Below, piece by piece: positions 1-10,869 of a DNA stretch of 64,000 bases. The position numbers were made by a program, and so were the translations under genes. This DNA comes from Spinacia oleracea (lineage: Eukaryota; Streptophyta; Magnoliopsida; Caryophyllales; Amaranthaceae): positions 109,775,157 through 109,839,156 of the forward strand of contig NC_079492.1 of assembly GCF_020520425.1 (NCBI RefSeq). The letters run 5' to 3'. How positions within the stretch are numbered: the first letter of the stretch is position 1; each line of letters opens with the position of its first letter. The notes under the pieces are model-generated. The model searched no databases. It was not told where the DNA came from and saw only the letters and a program-made list of their open reading frames with translations.

Positions 1-145
1 GGTTCGGGCGCAGCTAGGGAAGGCACGCAACAAAGAGTATGCATCTAAACTATGCTAAATGATTATGTGTAAATAATATGTTTTCCTGGCTTTATGGTTT
101 TTTTCCGCATGATTTATGAATTGTCATATGTATCATAACCTAACA
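1..145 (+). mobile_element. Tail of 5' LTR, Copia family A (first copy)
   Basis: These bases match the last 146 bases of the LTR ending at 5936. I count one substitution (A/G near base 49) and a two-base difference in a T run. The tail ends in TAACA, as the other family A LTRs do. The rest of this LTR lies upstream of the window. No initiator-Met primer site follows, unlike the copies at 48715 and 60525, so the start of the internal region has been deleted. Confidence 0.85.
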
Positions 146-2084
146 TTAGAAGCTTCTGGTAAGATCATCTAGTTGAAACAGAATATTCAACATAACATAA
201 ATGGAAAGAACCTTGTTGGAGTGACATTGGACATGTCTAACAAAATATAAAAGTCAACACTAGAGAATTCAATTCTTAAGGCTATAAGAAAGGGTACAAG
301 AAATAGGAAAACGAGGAACAAATGAAAGGAATTTACAATTCCGTTTCTACCTATAAGTTTATGTTTAAAGAAAAGTGACCTAGCAATCAAACTTCCTTGG
401 TATCATATACCGCTTGAGGTTCTTACTTCGGTAATAACTCAAACAATGGAAGCTAGGCTACACTAATGGCCTACAGGTGGGAAATGAAGCATGACAATGC
501 TACATTAGTTGTAGGGTCATCTAGTTTGTTTTAAGTCCTTTCAAGGCTGGAACTTAATGGCTATTTTGTTCCATAATCAGCATACCTAAATTTCTGCTTC
601 AAACACAGAAAGACTCACATTCAGAAGAACAAAAACAATGCTTGTTTGTTTGTTTATTTGAATAAAATGGTCATTTACGGGTTGGGTCAATATGCTTGAT
701 TAAAACAAACAACTCTTTAAAGAACTTTACTAGGTTCAAATCAACCCCTTGATTTGAGTTCCACTAATCTTTGGCATTGTTGCTTAGACCATATCAATAA
801 GTTAACATTCAAAAGCTCTATTTTGATGGACTTTTGAAAGTTCATTGATTTCTAAATCAATTTAAGACAACTAGTCTTACTTGTTGAAAGTAACAAAAGA
901 TATGAACTATTGTTAGAACGCCTAGACAATAGAGTTCAAAGCTAAAGAAAGATTTTATGACTTTATTATTTCACATGGATTTGAGTGAATATAGGTTTAT
1001 TGACTCAAATGTGGTATAAGTTGAATCTGTTTGGGTAGTTCCAAGATTCAGAAGTATAAAATCCACTTGGCAAGAAATCATATAGATCTAGGTTAGATCA
1101 TGTTGATGATTACTTGAGACCAAATATGATCATCAATGGTTGTGTGTTGTAATTTCACAATCTAGGTCCATAAGATATGGCATATCTTAGTTGGAATAAT
1201 CGAAGTCAATTAGTACTTGATTCGATTAATGATGAATCATAAGGACTTTTCCTATAATTTCTAAAACAAAATGCTCAACTACCACCAAACTAAACCAAAT
1301 TCGTCAAAGCTATTGAAAAGTAATTTCAGAATAACTTTTCATAAAATATATCTAGAGAGTTGCAAAACTCAGTGGGAGCTTAGTGTTTGTCATTCGACAA
1401 ACTAAGGCCCAAGTATAGATATATGTTTCATTATGATTTATTCAAATGAGACACAAGGGTATTGTTTCTACCACGAATTTTTGAGAACATAATGTTTGTT
1501 TGCTCGAAATGATGTCCTTTTGGAGATTCGTTTCCAAAATGACAAGTGGGAGAAAATAGACCCCGAAAGTCTTCGAGGCGAACAACAAACATAAACGGAC
1601 ATTCCGGAGGCTTTTCGAAGTGCTTCAGAAAACCCGAACTTATTCTTTAAGGACTTTAGAAGTGGCTTTAAAGAATAGACTTCTCTTAGAAGACTTTACA
1701 AGTGCTTCAAGGAGAACATAATATTCAAAGGACTTTCAAGTGGCTATTGATATTCTATTGTTTGATGTTCTATACCCAAGTAGGCATAGAATTCAAATCA
1801 CTGAAACTATAAAATTCTTCTATTAGATAGTGAAGAAACATGGAGTTCAGGTCACTGAAACTATGCAATTCTTCTATTAGATAGTGAAGAAACCTACAAC
1901 TTACAGTCAAACTATTATCATGTAGATTAATGAGTTTGTGACCTGTAAGACAGCTATGACGAAACCCAGATTCCCTAAAATGGTTAGAGGCCATATATAG
2001 ACTCAAATGTTTTAAATGGTTAGAGGCCATAAAACATACTTAATGTTTTGATGACAAAATTGAAATTTTGTTGATTTGCAAGAA

Positions 2085-2215
2085 TAGTTTCACACCTATT
2101 GGTTGCAAGTTTGTTTTAAGGATAAAAACCATCAAACATGAAATTGTGTTCACACACAAAGCTAGATTAGTTGCTAAAGGTTACAAGCAAATTCACGATT
2201 TGGAACCTCATGCAA
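2085..2215 (+). pseudogene. Copia reverse transcriptase remnant
   Basis: One reading frame gives a run resembling the start of the Copia reverse transcriptase domain, including the family-typical segment HKARLVAKGYKQ. In this family that segment lies shortly after the WKWVFK-like start of the domain. Frame breaks follow immediately and the catalytic YVDD region is not recognisable downstream. It supports a plus-strand Copia origin for the whole 1-5936 block. Confidence 0.7.
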
Positions 2216-3354
2216 AATCGTAATGCTTAAGTCTATAATTCAAGCAATAATTGCATATTGGTACATATGGCAATTGGATGACAAAACATCTTCCTCAGTC
2301 AAATGTTGGAAGAAACTATGTACATGGTATGTCATAGGATTTGTGGATCCAAATAAATGCTTGAAAACGAATGCTAACTTATGAAATCTAAGTACAGATT
2401 TAAGCAAGCAATTGGGAATTGGAACTGTATTTTAGTGAAGCTAATAAGAATTTTAGTTTCATAAAATATACATGATTCTTATAGATATATAAGAAGTTTA
2501 GTGGGAGTACATAAAAACTTAATTGGTCCTATGTGTATCACACACATATCTCTCTATTGTAAAATAACATTCAAATGCTAATGACTTAGATTTGAGATTA
2601 TTCATCAATGATGGACCATGGCGAAACTTAGTACATACTGGGTATTAAGATCTATTTACAAAGATCTTATGATATTGTTTTGGATTAAGTAATGGCATTT
2701 ACTAAATCAAACACGAAAGTCTCCATTGGAGATATTCGACCCATGTGAATAAATCTAAGTAAAGGATGTTTGAACTATGTATAAGCATTTACTAAATTAA
2801 ACATCAAAGAGTCTAAATGAGATTCTTAACCTATATTATATGTCAAAGAATTTAGCTGAATTTAGCTGAATTTAGTATCTACTGAAACTAGATAAGCTAA
2901 AGTTACATGAATAGAATTCAATTGGGAATTATTCTGCAAAAGAATTTATCATGTATGATATAATATGAGGATCGCCAAAAACGTATCGTATGACTTTAGG
3001 CATGACGAACATATACCAATCTCTATTGATCTAAGTGAAGATCAACTAGATTGAGATCAAGAATACTTATGGTACTTGAAAAGGTACATAGGAATAGTTC
3101 TTGATTCAAGGAAATAAAGATATGCTAAATATTGATGCTACACGCATAAACACTGGCAAAGGATCAAGCAAGACCCTTTGGAGTTAACCATTGATAAGGA
3201 CGAGCTATAGAGCATCGTGTTTTGAAATGGCAACATGGATTGGAGACCATGAGTTGTTGCGTGGGATATTAAAATATTAATTTCTATGTTCTAAGATACA
3301 GCTGGAAAGTATTCCACATATCTGTGAACTGCTTGGATAAGTAATTCCAAACAA

Positions 3355-3650
3355 AGCATCACTAGCAACCTATAAAGTTGAAGTAGAAGTACTTATTGCC
3401 TAAGAAGCAATAAAACTGAGTTGTTTACATTAAAAGTTCTTCACTGAACTTGGCTGGATCACATGTCTGCTGACTTGATGGTTCTTCATTGCAAAATGCG
3501 TAGAACCACTATTTAAGTAAGAAAGACTAGATCACATAATAAACAAACTCAAAAGATCTTATCATCCTATCTCGAAAAACATTCGATGAAAGGGATATTA
3601 AGATTGGCAAAGCATGATAACTAAACCTATGCAACAAGTGAGAAGCAACA
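3355..3650 (+). pseudogene. Copia RNase H remnant
   Basis: Interrupted frames carry the C-terminal RNase H pattern of Copia elements: an E-A-E-Y/A-A-type stretch near 3380-3410, then RSHNKQTQKILSS-like and MKGILRLAKHDN-like residues near 3530-3620. In-frame stops are present. Its position between reverse transcriptase and 3' LTR is right for Copia (INT-RT-RH order). It has no enzymatic prospect in this state. Confidence 0.55.
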
Positions 3651-4555
3651 CTCACGTTGTAGCACTGGAAATCAAGCATAGCTTTGAATTCCATTAACTG
3701 TTTTAGAAGATGGGTTTGAGGCCCATGGTTGTAAAACAATGGGGTTGAACAATTATCATATATGAAATGTATTTTCATATTCCATTTAATCTTGGTTTAG
3801 TATTAAATGATGAGTCCCTTCAATTTGACGATATATTCAAGATAGACTGTCAGGACCAGTCCTGTGACTAAGAAATGTCTATCAAGTGAACTTGAATGTC
3901 AAAGGTTGAAAATGGTCCCTAGTCGGAGTTTTCTATAAAATTGGACGCATAGAAAACGTTAGACGACTAGAATGCAAGATGACTAGTAGTTCTGTTTCTT
4001 GAACTATGTGGACATGGCAATGTCATAATCATTTGCATAGATACTTACTTTGGGAAGACTAGTATCGGACAAGACCTATGAAACTTTACTGTAAGAGATG
4101 AAAATCTGTCATAAGTAAATTTCATTAAAATTATTAGACACTAAATCCTCAATACCTGAGTGATTTGAGATTACTTGTTTGAGAACTGGTTGCTTTGACG
4201 TTGACCAACCGTCGCACCGTAAAAGGAGGCTATAAAGGCATCGCTCAGGTAATCACCTATCAAACGAAGTCTAATCTCAAGATTGCAAGATTGGGATTGT
4301 CCTCCCATAAATCGGGATGAGATGCTTAAAAGTTGTACAAGGCCACTCCGAGAGCTAGAAACTGTGAAATGCATGGCCGTGCTCGGATGAATCATAGGCT
4401 ATGATTATCTGTTTATTTGATCAGTTGAACTCTGAAACCGAGGAACACCTCTGGACATAATAAGGATGACAACTCTTACCTTATGTTCAAGAGCAAGCAT
4501 CGAGCGACAAAGGAATTAGGAAATGCACACTTGTCCCTAAGGACAAGTGGGAGAC

Positions 4556-5936
4556 TGAAGGAAATAATGCCCTTGGTCCAAGTATGCATTCTATATTAAG
4601 TCTAATAATTGCGGTTCAGTATTAATTAACAAGTTAATAATTCAGTGAGATCAAGCGAGCTGAATGCCTAGCTAGAGGCCGCTTCAGTTCAAGTGGAATT
4701 AATGATATTAATCCACAGCTTACTCTTGACTGAACCAGTAGGGTCACACAAATAGTACGTAAACGGATCAAGTATTTAATGGCATTAAATACTCTATCTA
4801 TGGATATTCGGAATCGACGGATCTTGGTTTCAGTGGGAGCTGAGATCGTCACAGGCAAGAAATGAATACTCCGGAAACGATGATATTGCCGGAAACGGAA
4901 ATATGGATCGTATCGGAAATATAAATATTATCCAAGTCGTAGATGTTGCCGGAAACGGAAACATGGTACGTATCGGAAAATATTATCGGAAATGGAAATA
5001 TTGCCGGAATCGGAAATATTGCCGGAAACGGAAATATTGTCAGAAACGGAAATATTATCGGAATCGGAAAATAATTCCGGAAACGGAAATATTAAATATT
5101 TTTTCGAAACGGAAATTAATTCCGGAATCGGAAATATTAAATATTGTTCGTATCGTAAATAAATTCCGGAATCGGGAATTTAATCGAAAGCGTATCGTAC
5201 GAATTAGCATCGGACGAGGCTCGTTAGACGAAGGCCCAGCACGAAGCCAGGCCATCGCCCAGCAAGCCACACGCATCACCAACACACGCCAAAGCCTCGA
5301 CCAGGCCCAGCGCAAGCCAGGCACAACCGAAGCCATGGGCGCGCGCGGACAGTAGCATGGGCCGAGCGCTGTGCGCTCAGCGTGGGCCGCAAGGCCTGCG
5401 CGGGTGTACGGTGCTCGTGCGATGCTCGTGTGCGAATCCTAAAGCTATCGGGATTCGATAAAAGATTAAATCCTAAACCTATTAGATAAAGTTTATTTAA
5501 ATAGAGTCCTAGCAGGATTCTAATTAAATAAATTAGTATCCTAATAGGATTCCAATTCCTTTTCCATACCTCTATAAATAAGGGCCTAGGGTCATTATTT
5601 ATATATAACTTTTCAAGTATTCAAAGCTAGGATTTTTAAGCAGAAAAATCAGCCATAACTCTTGCCCATTTAGCCGAAAATAAGTAGTACCTTAAGGGCG
5701 ATTCTAGTTGGTCAATCTTAAGGCGGATCCGGACGTGCTGTGGACTATCTACGGAGGGACGACACTTGGAGTCCTAAAGACTTGTTCTTGTTCGGTTCGG
5801 GCGCAGCTAGGGAAGGCACGCAACAAAGAGTATGCATCTAAGCTATGCTAAATGATTATGTGTAAATAATATGTTTTCCTGGCTTTATGGTTTTTCCGCA
5901 TGATTTATGAATTGTCATATGTATCATAACCTAACA
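4556..5936 (+). mobile_element. 3' LTR, Copia family A (first copy)
   Basis: Starts TGAAGGAAATAATGCCC directly after a purine-rich tract and ends CCTAACA, giving a TG...CA LTR of 1381 bp. The same ends bound the LTR at 47300-48713. It contains a CGGAAA-rich minisatellite (4868-5185), a GC-rich stretch (about 5200-5440) and a TATA-like TATAAATA (about 5572). The base string after it is GTATC; the matching target duplication would be upstream of the window. Confidence 0.9.
4868..5185 (+). repeat. CGGAAA-rich minisatellite inside Copia A LTR
   Basis: Irregular direct repeats of an 18-20 base unit, roughly CCGGAAACGGAAATATTG with A/T and insertion variants, fill this part of the LTR. The same array is present at about 47623-47940 in the second LTR, and its last part at 59690. 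The unit gives a long open translation in one frame (RKRKYCR-like repeats), which is a product of the repeat and not a gene. Confidence 0.85.
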
Positions 5937-6925
5937 GTATCTAGCTCGAGTAGAGTAATAAATATTGAGAAAAATCACATGAAAAATGGAATATATCAGT
6001 GAATGAATAGTGAGTTAGTTAACTGGGTGTCGATGGTATTCGGGTTTTTTATCTCTCTGTTTGTGATGTCGACTCTTTATTCATGGATTTGTCAATTAGC
6101 TGATCTCAATCGTATTTCTGTTCCTGTCAAACATTGATATGGTCATCAATCTCACTAATAATAATTTATTTTGCATACCTTGTTCGCATATGCTTTATGG
6201 TGTGGTTTCTTGTTGGTAGTTCAAGAATTCCATATTGTTCAGCCTGTTGGAAACCTAGAATTACTGTTTCGATATCATTTGAGGTTATACATAGGATGTA
6301 TACAGACTTGTGAGGCCATATAAACTCGTTGTACTAAAAAAAGTGAATTATGTGATCTTTATTTGTCTTGTTAATCCACATGAGATCAATTCTAGTATAA
6401 CCGAGCACCAATAAATCTACGAAGCTTAGAGAGAGTTTGCTTGTAGTTTTATGTATGGTGTTAGGTACTCTCATGCTTGTAGTTTATGATTGATTTCATA
6501 GATGTGTTGGTTTGTGTATTCTATATTGTTTGCCTAAATAATTAACTATATTAGAGAGTTCTATCATGTAATTAGATATTCCATAATATTTATTAGCACA
6601 TGGTGATTGTTTAGGCCCGAAAGATCGAATCGTACCGAAACATGTAACTTGTTTCCGTAAAATTACCCTAGATTTGTGCAGATGCGAAACATAGATAGCT
6701 TTTTTTTGGCACTGTTTCTATTCATTGATTTTTGTGGTCTCGTGGTAAAGCATTGGTTCTGTATTTTAGGAAAGCATTGATTTTTCATTTTTGTGGTCTC
6801 TTATGGATGATTTTCAATTGAAATAAATAGATTTTCTCGTTCTAGTTTTGTCCGAAAATCTATCTTATTGCGTTCAAAGAGTTTGGGTTTTTGTAGATTC
6901 TAATGGTTGTTTGATCAATGCAGTC
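5937..6925 (+). other. Probable captured upstream region and 5' leader of eIF4A
   Basis: No coding sequence was recognised here. Since the eIF4A start codon at 6926 is preceded by GATCAATGCAGTC, which has a splice-acceptor look (CAG at 6920-6923), this stretch probably includes the promoter, a non-coding first exon and a leader intron of the captured gene. Nothing in it identifies the transcription start with confidence. Confidence 0.35.
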
Positions 6926-7353
6926 ATGGCAGGAGTTGCACCTGAAGGTTCCCAGTATGATGCTCGCCAGTATGACAGCAAAATGAGTGAATTGTAAGTT
7001 GACTAGTTTGCTGTAATACATAATCTGCGAAAGTTTTATTGTTTTATCACTGATTTTCATTTACTCCATGACAATGAAGGCTTTCTGAGGAAGGAAGTGA
7101 TTTCTTCACTTCATATGACGAGGTTTATGAAAGCTTCGATAAAATGGGTTTGGCAGAGAATCTTCTTAGAGGAATCTATGCTTATGGTAAATTTCAATCC
7201 TACATTCTTTTTTATTGTTTTTGTTTTAGTTATTTGAAAATGGAACTCTATACGTTATCAGGTTTCGAGAAACCTTCTGCTATTCAACAGAGGGGAATAG
7301 TCCCATTCTGCAAGGGTCTTGATGTTATTCAGCAAGCCCAGTCTGGTACAGGA
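6926..7353 (+). pseudogene. eIF4A (DEAD-box helicase) 5' fragment, three exons
   Basis: eIF4A is the DEAD-box RNA helicase of the cap-binding complex. Three exons are visible with GT-AG introns: 6926-6993, 7080-7186 and 7262-7353. They join in phase. The translation begins MAGVAPEGSQYDARQYD and continues through [17 protein letters not shown], the Q-motif region [13 protein letters not shown] and motif I AQSGTGK, all close to plant eIF4A. Similarity stops right after the motif I lysine. A frame of unrelated residues ([13 protein letters not shown]) then runs into a stop at 7396-7398. Motifs Ia to VI are missing, so no helicase can be made. The intact splice sites suggest a fairly recent capture; the truncation point is the capture junction. 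Confidence 0.9.
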
Positions 7354-7479
7354 AAAGTTTTTCCATATCAGAACTCGTCTGAACTTATAAAAGAATAAAG
7401 CCTAGAAATTTGTCCTTCTTTTGGAAATGAAAACTGGAAAATGACATCTTTAACGACAAATTTTATCTGATTTCCACAG

Positions 7480-7803
7480 GTTTTGGATCTGATCACGAGA
7501 AGGACTTTGTTACAGCACTCCAAGCTGCTATTCGATGCATCAAGTCCCCCCAGGAGTACTTGGAACAGGTAGTTAGCTCGTTCATATTTTGATAATCTAG
7601 CCTCAAGTGTTTGTCGCAGCACTCCAAGCTGCTATTCTGGACTTCTGGTAGAGATTGATCTTATGGCTATTTGTTTAACTATGTAGGTGGGTACTGTAGT
7701 GGAGTCAGCATCAGATTATTTTTCTAGTAGGCTCAATAAAAAGGAGAGGAAGAGCAGAATTGCCGATGAGGTGCTTGCTGATGGCTCCCTTGCTCAATAC
7801 CTG
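7480..7803 (+). pseudogene. FCF2-like rRNA-processing factor fragment (two exons)
   Basis: Two exons with GT-AG borders: 7480-7568 and 7687-7803. The second reads VGTVVESASDYFSSRLNKKE and continues with KSRIADEVLADGSLAQY. This resembles the Fcf2 domain of the nucleolar pre-rRNA processing factor, where a VGTVVE segment precedes a KKERK-containing stretch and ADELLSD. The first exon (GSDHEKDFVTALQAAI...) was not recognised and may be from another gene. The domain's C-terminal half is missing after 7803. A 21-base piece of the first exon (CAGCACTCCAAGCTGCTATTC pattern at about 7515) recurs in the intron at about 7617. The fragment is not in frame with the eIF4A part or the next exon. Confidence 0.55.
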
Positions 7804-8195
7804 GTAAGTCACCAAAATTTTACTCCGCTCAAAACTTGAATCTTATTAGTTTGCTGATACATTATACATTATACATACCATTTTGTTCTTACTTTGTTAT
7901 TCTTGTTTAGTTGTTGTCTTTCAGGCTGGGCTCTCTAAGAATTGTTTCTGTTTTTCTTTATTTCTGCATTATTTGGAAATTAAGTGGTTTCTTACTTGGA
8001 GAGTTAGAGTATGAATGATCTTAAACACTGCCTTTTCCAGGTACTTTGTGTGCTCATTTTCTTAAATAACGGCTTCGTTTTTCGGAAAGGATACAAATGT
8101 TGCCTTTCAAGCCTTTGTCCATGAATCTTCTTAACACTCCCTCAATCCCTGAATAATGTGACACATATTTGATTTGCGGTCACTATTAAGGAATC

Positions 8196-8645
8196 AAAAA
8201 ATTACCATTATTGTCCTTCAGTTTTTAATTTTTTCTAATCTTCACCTTACCAATGTTGTCTTTATGAAATTTGTAGTTATGTCTATCATTAAGGTATTAT
8301 GGTGCAGTTCAAATTTTATCCACCAGAACTAGATATAGAAACTCTAGAAAGTGGGCTTTTCTTTTTCCCCTTCTTCTCGGAATGTACTAAAATAGGAATG
8401 TTATTATTCTAGGACGGATAAAAAATTACCATTATTGTCCTTCAGTTTTTAATTTTTTCTAATCTTCACCTTACCCAATGTTGTCTTTATGAAATTTGTA
8501 GTTATGTCTATCATTAAGGTATTATGGTGCAGTTCAAATTTTATCCACCAGAACTAGATATAGAAACTCTAGAAAGTGGGCTTTTCTTTTTCCCCTTCTT
8601 CTCGGAATGTACTAAAATAGGAATGTTATTATTCTAGGACGGATA
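8196..8645 (+). repeat. Tandem duplication, unit about 224 bp
   Basis: Two near-identical copies lie head to tail, about 8196-8420 and 8421-8645. The visible difference is one added C in the second copy (TTACC/TTACCC). Both end in CTAGGACGGATA. There is no open frame. The duplication lies in intron-like sequence between the FCF2-like and kinase-like exons. A decayed Stowaway-like start (ACTCCCTCAATCCC) lies just upstream at about 8136. Confidence 0.9.
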
Positions 8646-8998
8646 TAGTACATGTTTCATTCTATTAGAATCTTCTAGATATCAACCCTTTGTTGTTTAC
8701 CTCGTTTCTTGTTTTCATAGGTCTTCTCTGCCGTTTTTATGGCTTATAATCTCTTTACATGATTTCTTATTTATGGAAATTTTGATCTATATTGTACATG
8801 TCAATCTTAGGTTGATTTCTCCATTGAAATTTCCCATGCATTGGGAGATAAACCAGTGAACAACCATTTTTTGTTATAAAACAGACAAGTACATCTATTG
8901 CCGGAAGGGACATTATTTAAAAACTACGCTCTTAAAATTCCTAATGGTTTGTTTTCTTTGGATTCATAAAGGTTCTTGTTTTATTTTGACCTGTGCAG

Positions 8999-9098
8999 TT
9001 TTCAGTGCTGAACCTCTTGCTTGTGATCCATCAACGCTTCCAAAATATCCACCAACCAAGGAGATGGATGCCAAACGACGTGGTGACGAAGCACGAAG
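8999..9098 (+). pseudogene. Kinase C-terminal exon (At1g54610/CDKC-like family)
   Basis: A 100-base exon is bounded by an AG acceptor (8997-8998) and a GT donor (9099-9100). It reads FSAEPLACDPSTLPKYPPTK then EMDAKRRGDEARR. This is typical of the segment just after the catalytic domain in plant cyclin-dependent-kinase-like proteins of the At1g54610 group, where xEPLPCDPSSLPKYPPSKE occurs. No kinase catalytic motifs are present. The phase does not match a fusion to the upstream FCF2-like exon, supporting independent capture. Confidence 0.7.
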
Positions 9099-9452
9099 GT
9101 CAGTAGCAAGCATTATTTATATGTTGTATGATTGGCCCAAGTGTCATGAGAAACTATGTATTTAGCATGTCAATCATCATATCTCTTCTTTTCACTTTCT
9201 TATTGGAAGAATGGTCTTAAGTTCTTCTGTTCAGTTCATTCTAAAATTTTGAAAAAGGGATATTTAGTACGAAGTATATATTTTTTGTCAATTTCAAATT
9301 AATCTGACTTGTATTCACACCTTGAAAAAATAGAACAGTTTTCTGCCTCTGGCCGGACTTGTAATCAGTCTTCTTTTGTAGATAATTTGTAATGTTATGT
9401 TGTTGCAAGTAGCAATGCATTCTTGAGGCCTAAATCAATATGGAATTTGTAG

Positions 9453-9648
9453 GACGGATATTGTTTCAGCGATGCATGGTGACAAATCCGCTAACTTAAG
9501 TGTGGTTGGAAAATGCCTAGAGAAGATTTTAGAGGAGTCTCGTTTTGCGAATAAGTTTGTGCTACCATATAAGGAAGTCCATGAAGACTCCAGTAACACT
9601 TTTTTTGGGATGGGTCCTTACATGGATTTCCCCTATAGAATATTATAA
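9453..9648 (+). pseudogene. Unrecognised terminal exon fused in frame to kinase fragment
   Basis: Starts after an AG acceptor (9451-9452) and stays open for 64 codons in the phase set by the kinase exon, ending at TAA 9646-9648. The residues (TDIVSAMHGDKSANLSVVGK, then CLEKILEESRFANKF...) do not match the usual tail of that kinase family, and I do not recognise the source gene. It may be a fourth captured fragment. From 9649 to about 9860 I see only AT-rich sequence. Confidence 0.4.
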
Positions 9649-9864
9649 CCGTAAGGTCTAGATGTTGGTGCTCCGGTATATCTTTCCGGCTTCGATACCA
9701 TATTTTTGTTTTTTGATAATTTCTGTAACTTTTAACATTATGGAATTTTGTTTAAATTGAATGTCACTATATTTGCATTTTGTGTTTTGGTAGTATTAAA
9801 AGCTGCTTATTTTATTTAATCTGTAGATTAAATAAAATCAGCAGCAATTTTTTTAAAATATCCA

Positions 9865-10302
9865 AAAAGTCATTTGCGTCGCTCTTTTAGTAAAACAGCG
9901 ACGCAAATGACTTTTCAACATTTTTTCAAAAATGTCATTTGCGTCGCACTTTTAGCTATTGTGCGTGGCAAATGACTTACTTTTTTGGCGCTCAAATTGT
10001 CATTTGCGTCGCACATTTAGCTATTGTGCGTGGCAAATGACTTATTTTTTTGGCGCATGAAAAGTCATTTGCGTCGCATATTAAGCTAATGTGCGTGGCA
10101 AATGACTTTTCAACATGGTGCCTGAAAAGTCATTTGCCTCGCACATTTTCTTAATGTGCGACGCAAATAAGGGTCATTTGCAACGCACAAATGTGCGACG
10201 CAAATGACTTTTAGTCATTTGCGTCGAGAGCTTTTGCCACGCACAATGTGCGACGCAAATGCACTTAAATGTGCGATGCAAATGACCCTTTTTCCACTAG
10301 TG
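9865..10302 (+). repeat. CACTA subterminal hairpin array and terminal repeat
   Basis: Seven consecutive imperfect hairpins are built from GTCATTTGCGTCGCAC and its inverse GTGCGACGCAAATGAC, separated by short spacers such as TTTTAGCTATT. Several arms carry the variant GTGCGTGGCAAATGAC. The array ends in GCAAATGACCCTTTTTCCACTAGTG, which is the inverted CACTAGTGG terminus. Subterminal repeats of this kind are transposase-binding sites in CACTA elements; binding here is an inference. Confidence 0.85.
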
Positions 10303-10642
10303 GTTACTGAGTCTTCGGCTCACCGTTTTTTGTTTTCTGTTTTAGGTACTGCAGGGATCAATGGAGACGAGTAGTGGCGAGGAATTTCACTTTAATATTA
10401 TCCACCTAGCTTATGCTTACAGTTTTAATGGTTTAATAGTTTTAATTAAAGACTTTTTAGGTACTTTCATTTTGATAATATAAAGGATTATATATATATT
10501 TTGGAGTATTTAATAGCATATGATTGATGTTTGCCTTGTAATTTCCAAAAAGGAAGTTACGGCAGGTAATGCCCCGACCGAATTAGGTTAATTCCGCTGC
10601 TAATTATGCTTTAATAATTGAATTAGAGGTCGGGGTGTTACA
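10303..10642 (+). mobile_element. Truncated 5' LTR of gypsy chromovirus
   Basis: Matches 17723-18063 of the 3' LTR over its whole length, with about seven substitutions and two short length differences. It ends GGGGTGTTACA and is followed at once by the primer binding site. The missing 5' part (equivalent to 15565-17722) is expected upstream of the window, beyond the CACTA insertion. Confidence 0.92.
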
Positions 10643-10645
10643 ATT

Positions 10646-10658
10646 TGGTATCAGAGCC
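10646..10658 (+). other. Primer binding site (tRNA-iMet) of gypsy element
   Basis: TGGTATCAGAGCC, complementary to the 3' end of plant initiator-Met tRNA, lies three bases after the LTR end. This fixes the orientation of the element as plus. Confidence 0.9.
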
Positions 10659-10869
10659 AGTTTCTGGACCATAAGTGCTAAACCTTACGGGTTTTCGCAC
10701 GAATAGAATTCATTAGGCTTTAAGTAAAGAATTTTAAGGAATGAGTTAAAAAGAATGTTCTAAAATCCTGCTAATTTAAAATGAATATGAGCGTGAGTGT
10801 AAGAACGGGATCAAAGGGTTTATTTTATATTATTATTTCGCTTCAATCTGATAAGATATGTTATGCAGA

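Larger units (their letters stand above)
146..4555 (+). mobile_element. Decayed internal region of Copia family A element
   Basis: The stretch lies between two family A LTRs and holds only scattered Copia pol similarity on the plus strand. No open frame exceeds about 90 codons in any frame. Reverse transcriptase residues are recognisable near 2.1 kb and RNase H residues near 3.4-3.65 kb. From about 3.8 kb to 4.5 kb it looks like the untranslated 3' region. A purine-rich tract (about 4537-4555, AAGGACAAGTGGGAGA) precedes the 3' LTR. No gag, protease or integrase was recognised, so a large deletion or strong decay is likely. At about 4.4 kb it is short for a full Copia interior. Confidence 0.7.
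5937..10302 (+). mobile_element. Right part of a CACTA-type transposon carrying host gene fragments
   Basis: The right boundary is the inverted CACTA terminus CCACTAGTG at 10294-10302, preceded by seven subterminal hairpins. Immediately outside it, the sequence resumes exactly within the gypsy LTR (10303 corresponds to 17723). This shows the element inserted into that LTR. The left CACTA end is not in the window. The family A Copia element (1-5936) would lie inside this CACTA, so the left end is expected upstream of base 1. The interior holds exons of eIF4A, an FCF2-like gene and a kinase, all on the plus strand. No transposase was recognised, so the element is probably non-autonomous. Confidence 0.7.

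Noticed and set aside
4903..5355. 150-codon open frame rich in RKRKYCR-like repeats
   Set aside because: It is the translation of the CGGAAA minisatellite inside a Copia LTR; the same frame recurs in the other LTR copy at 47649-48209.
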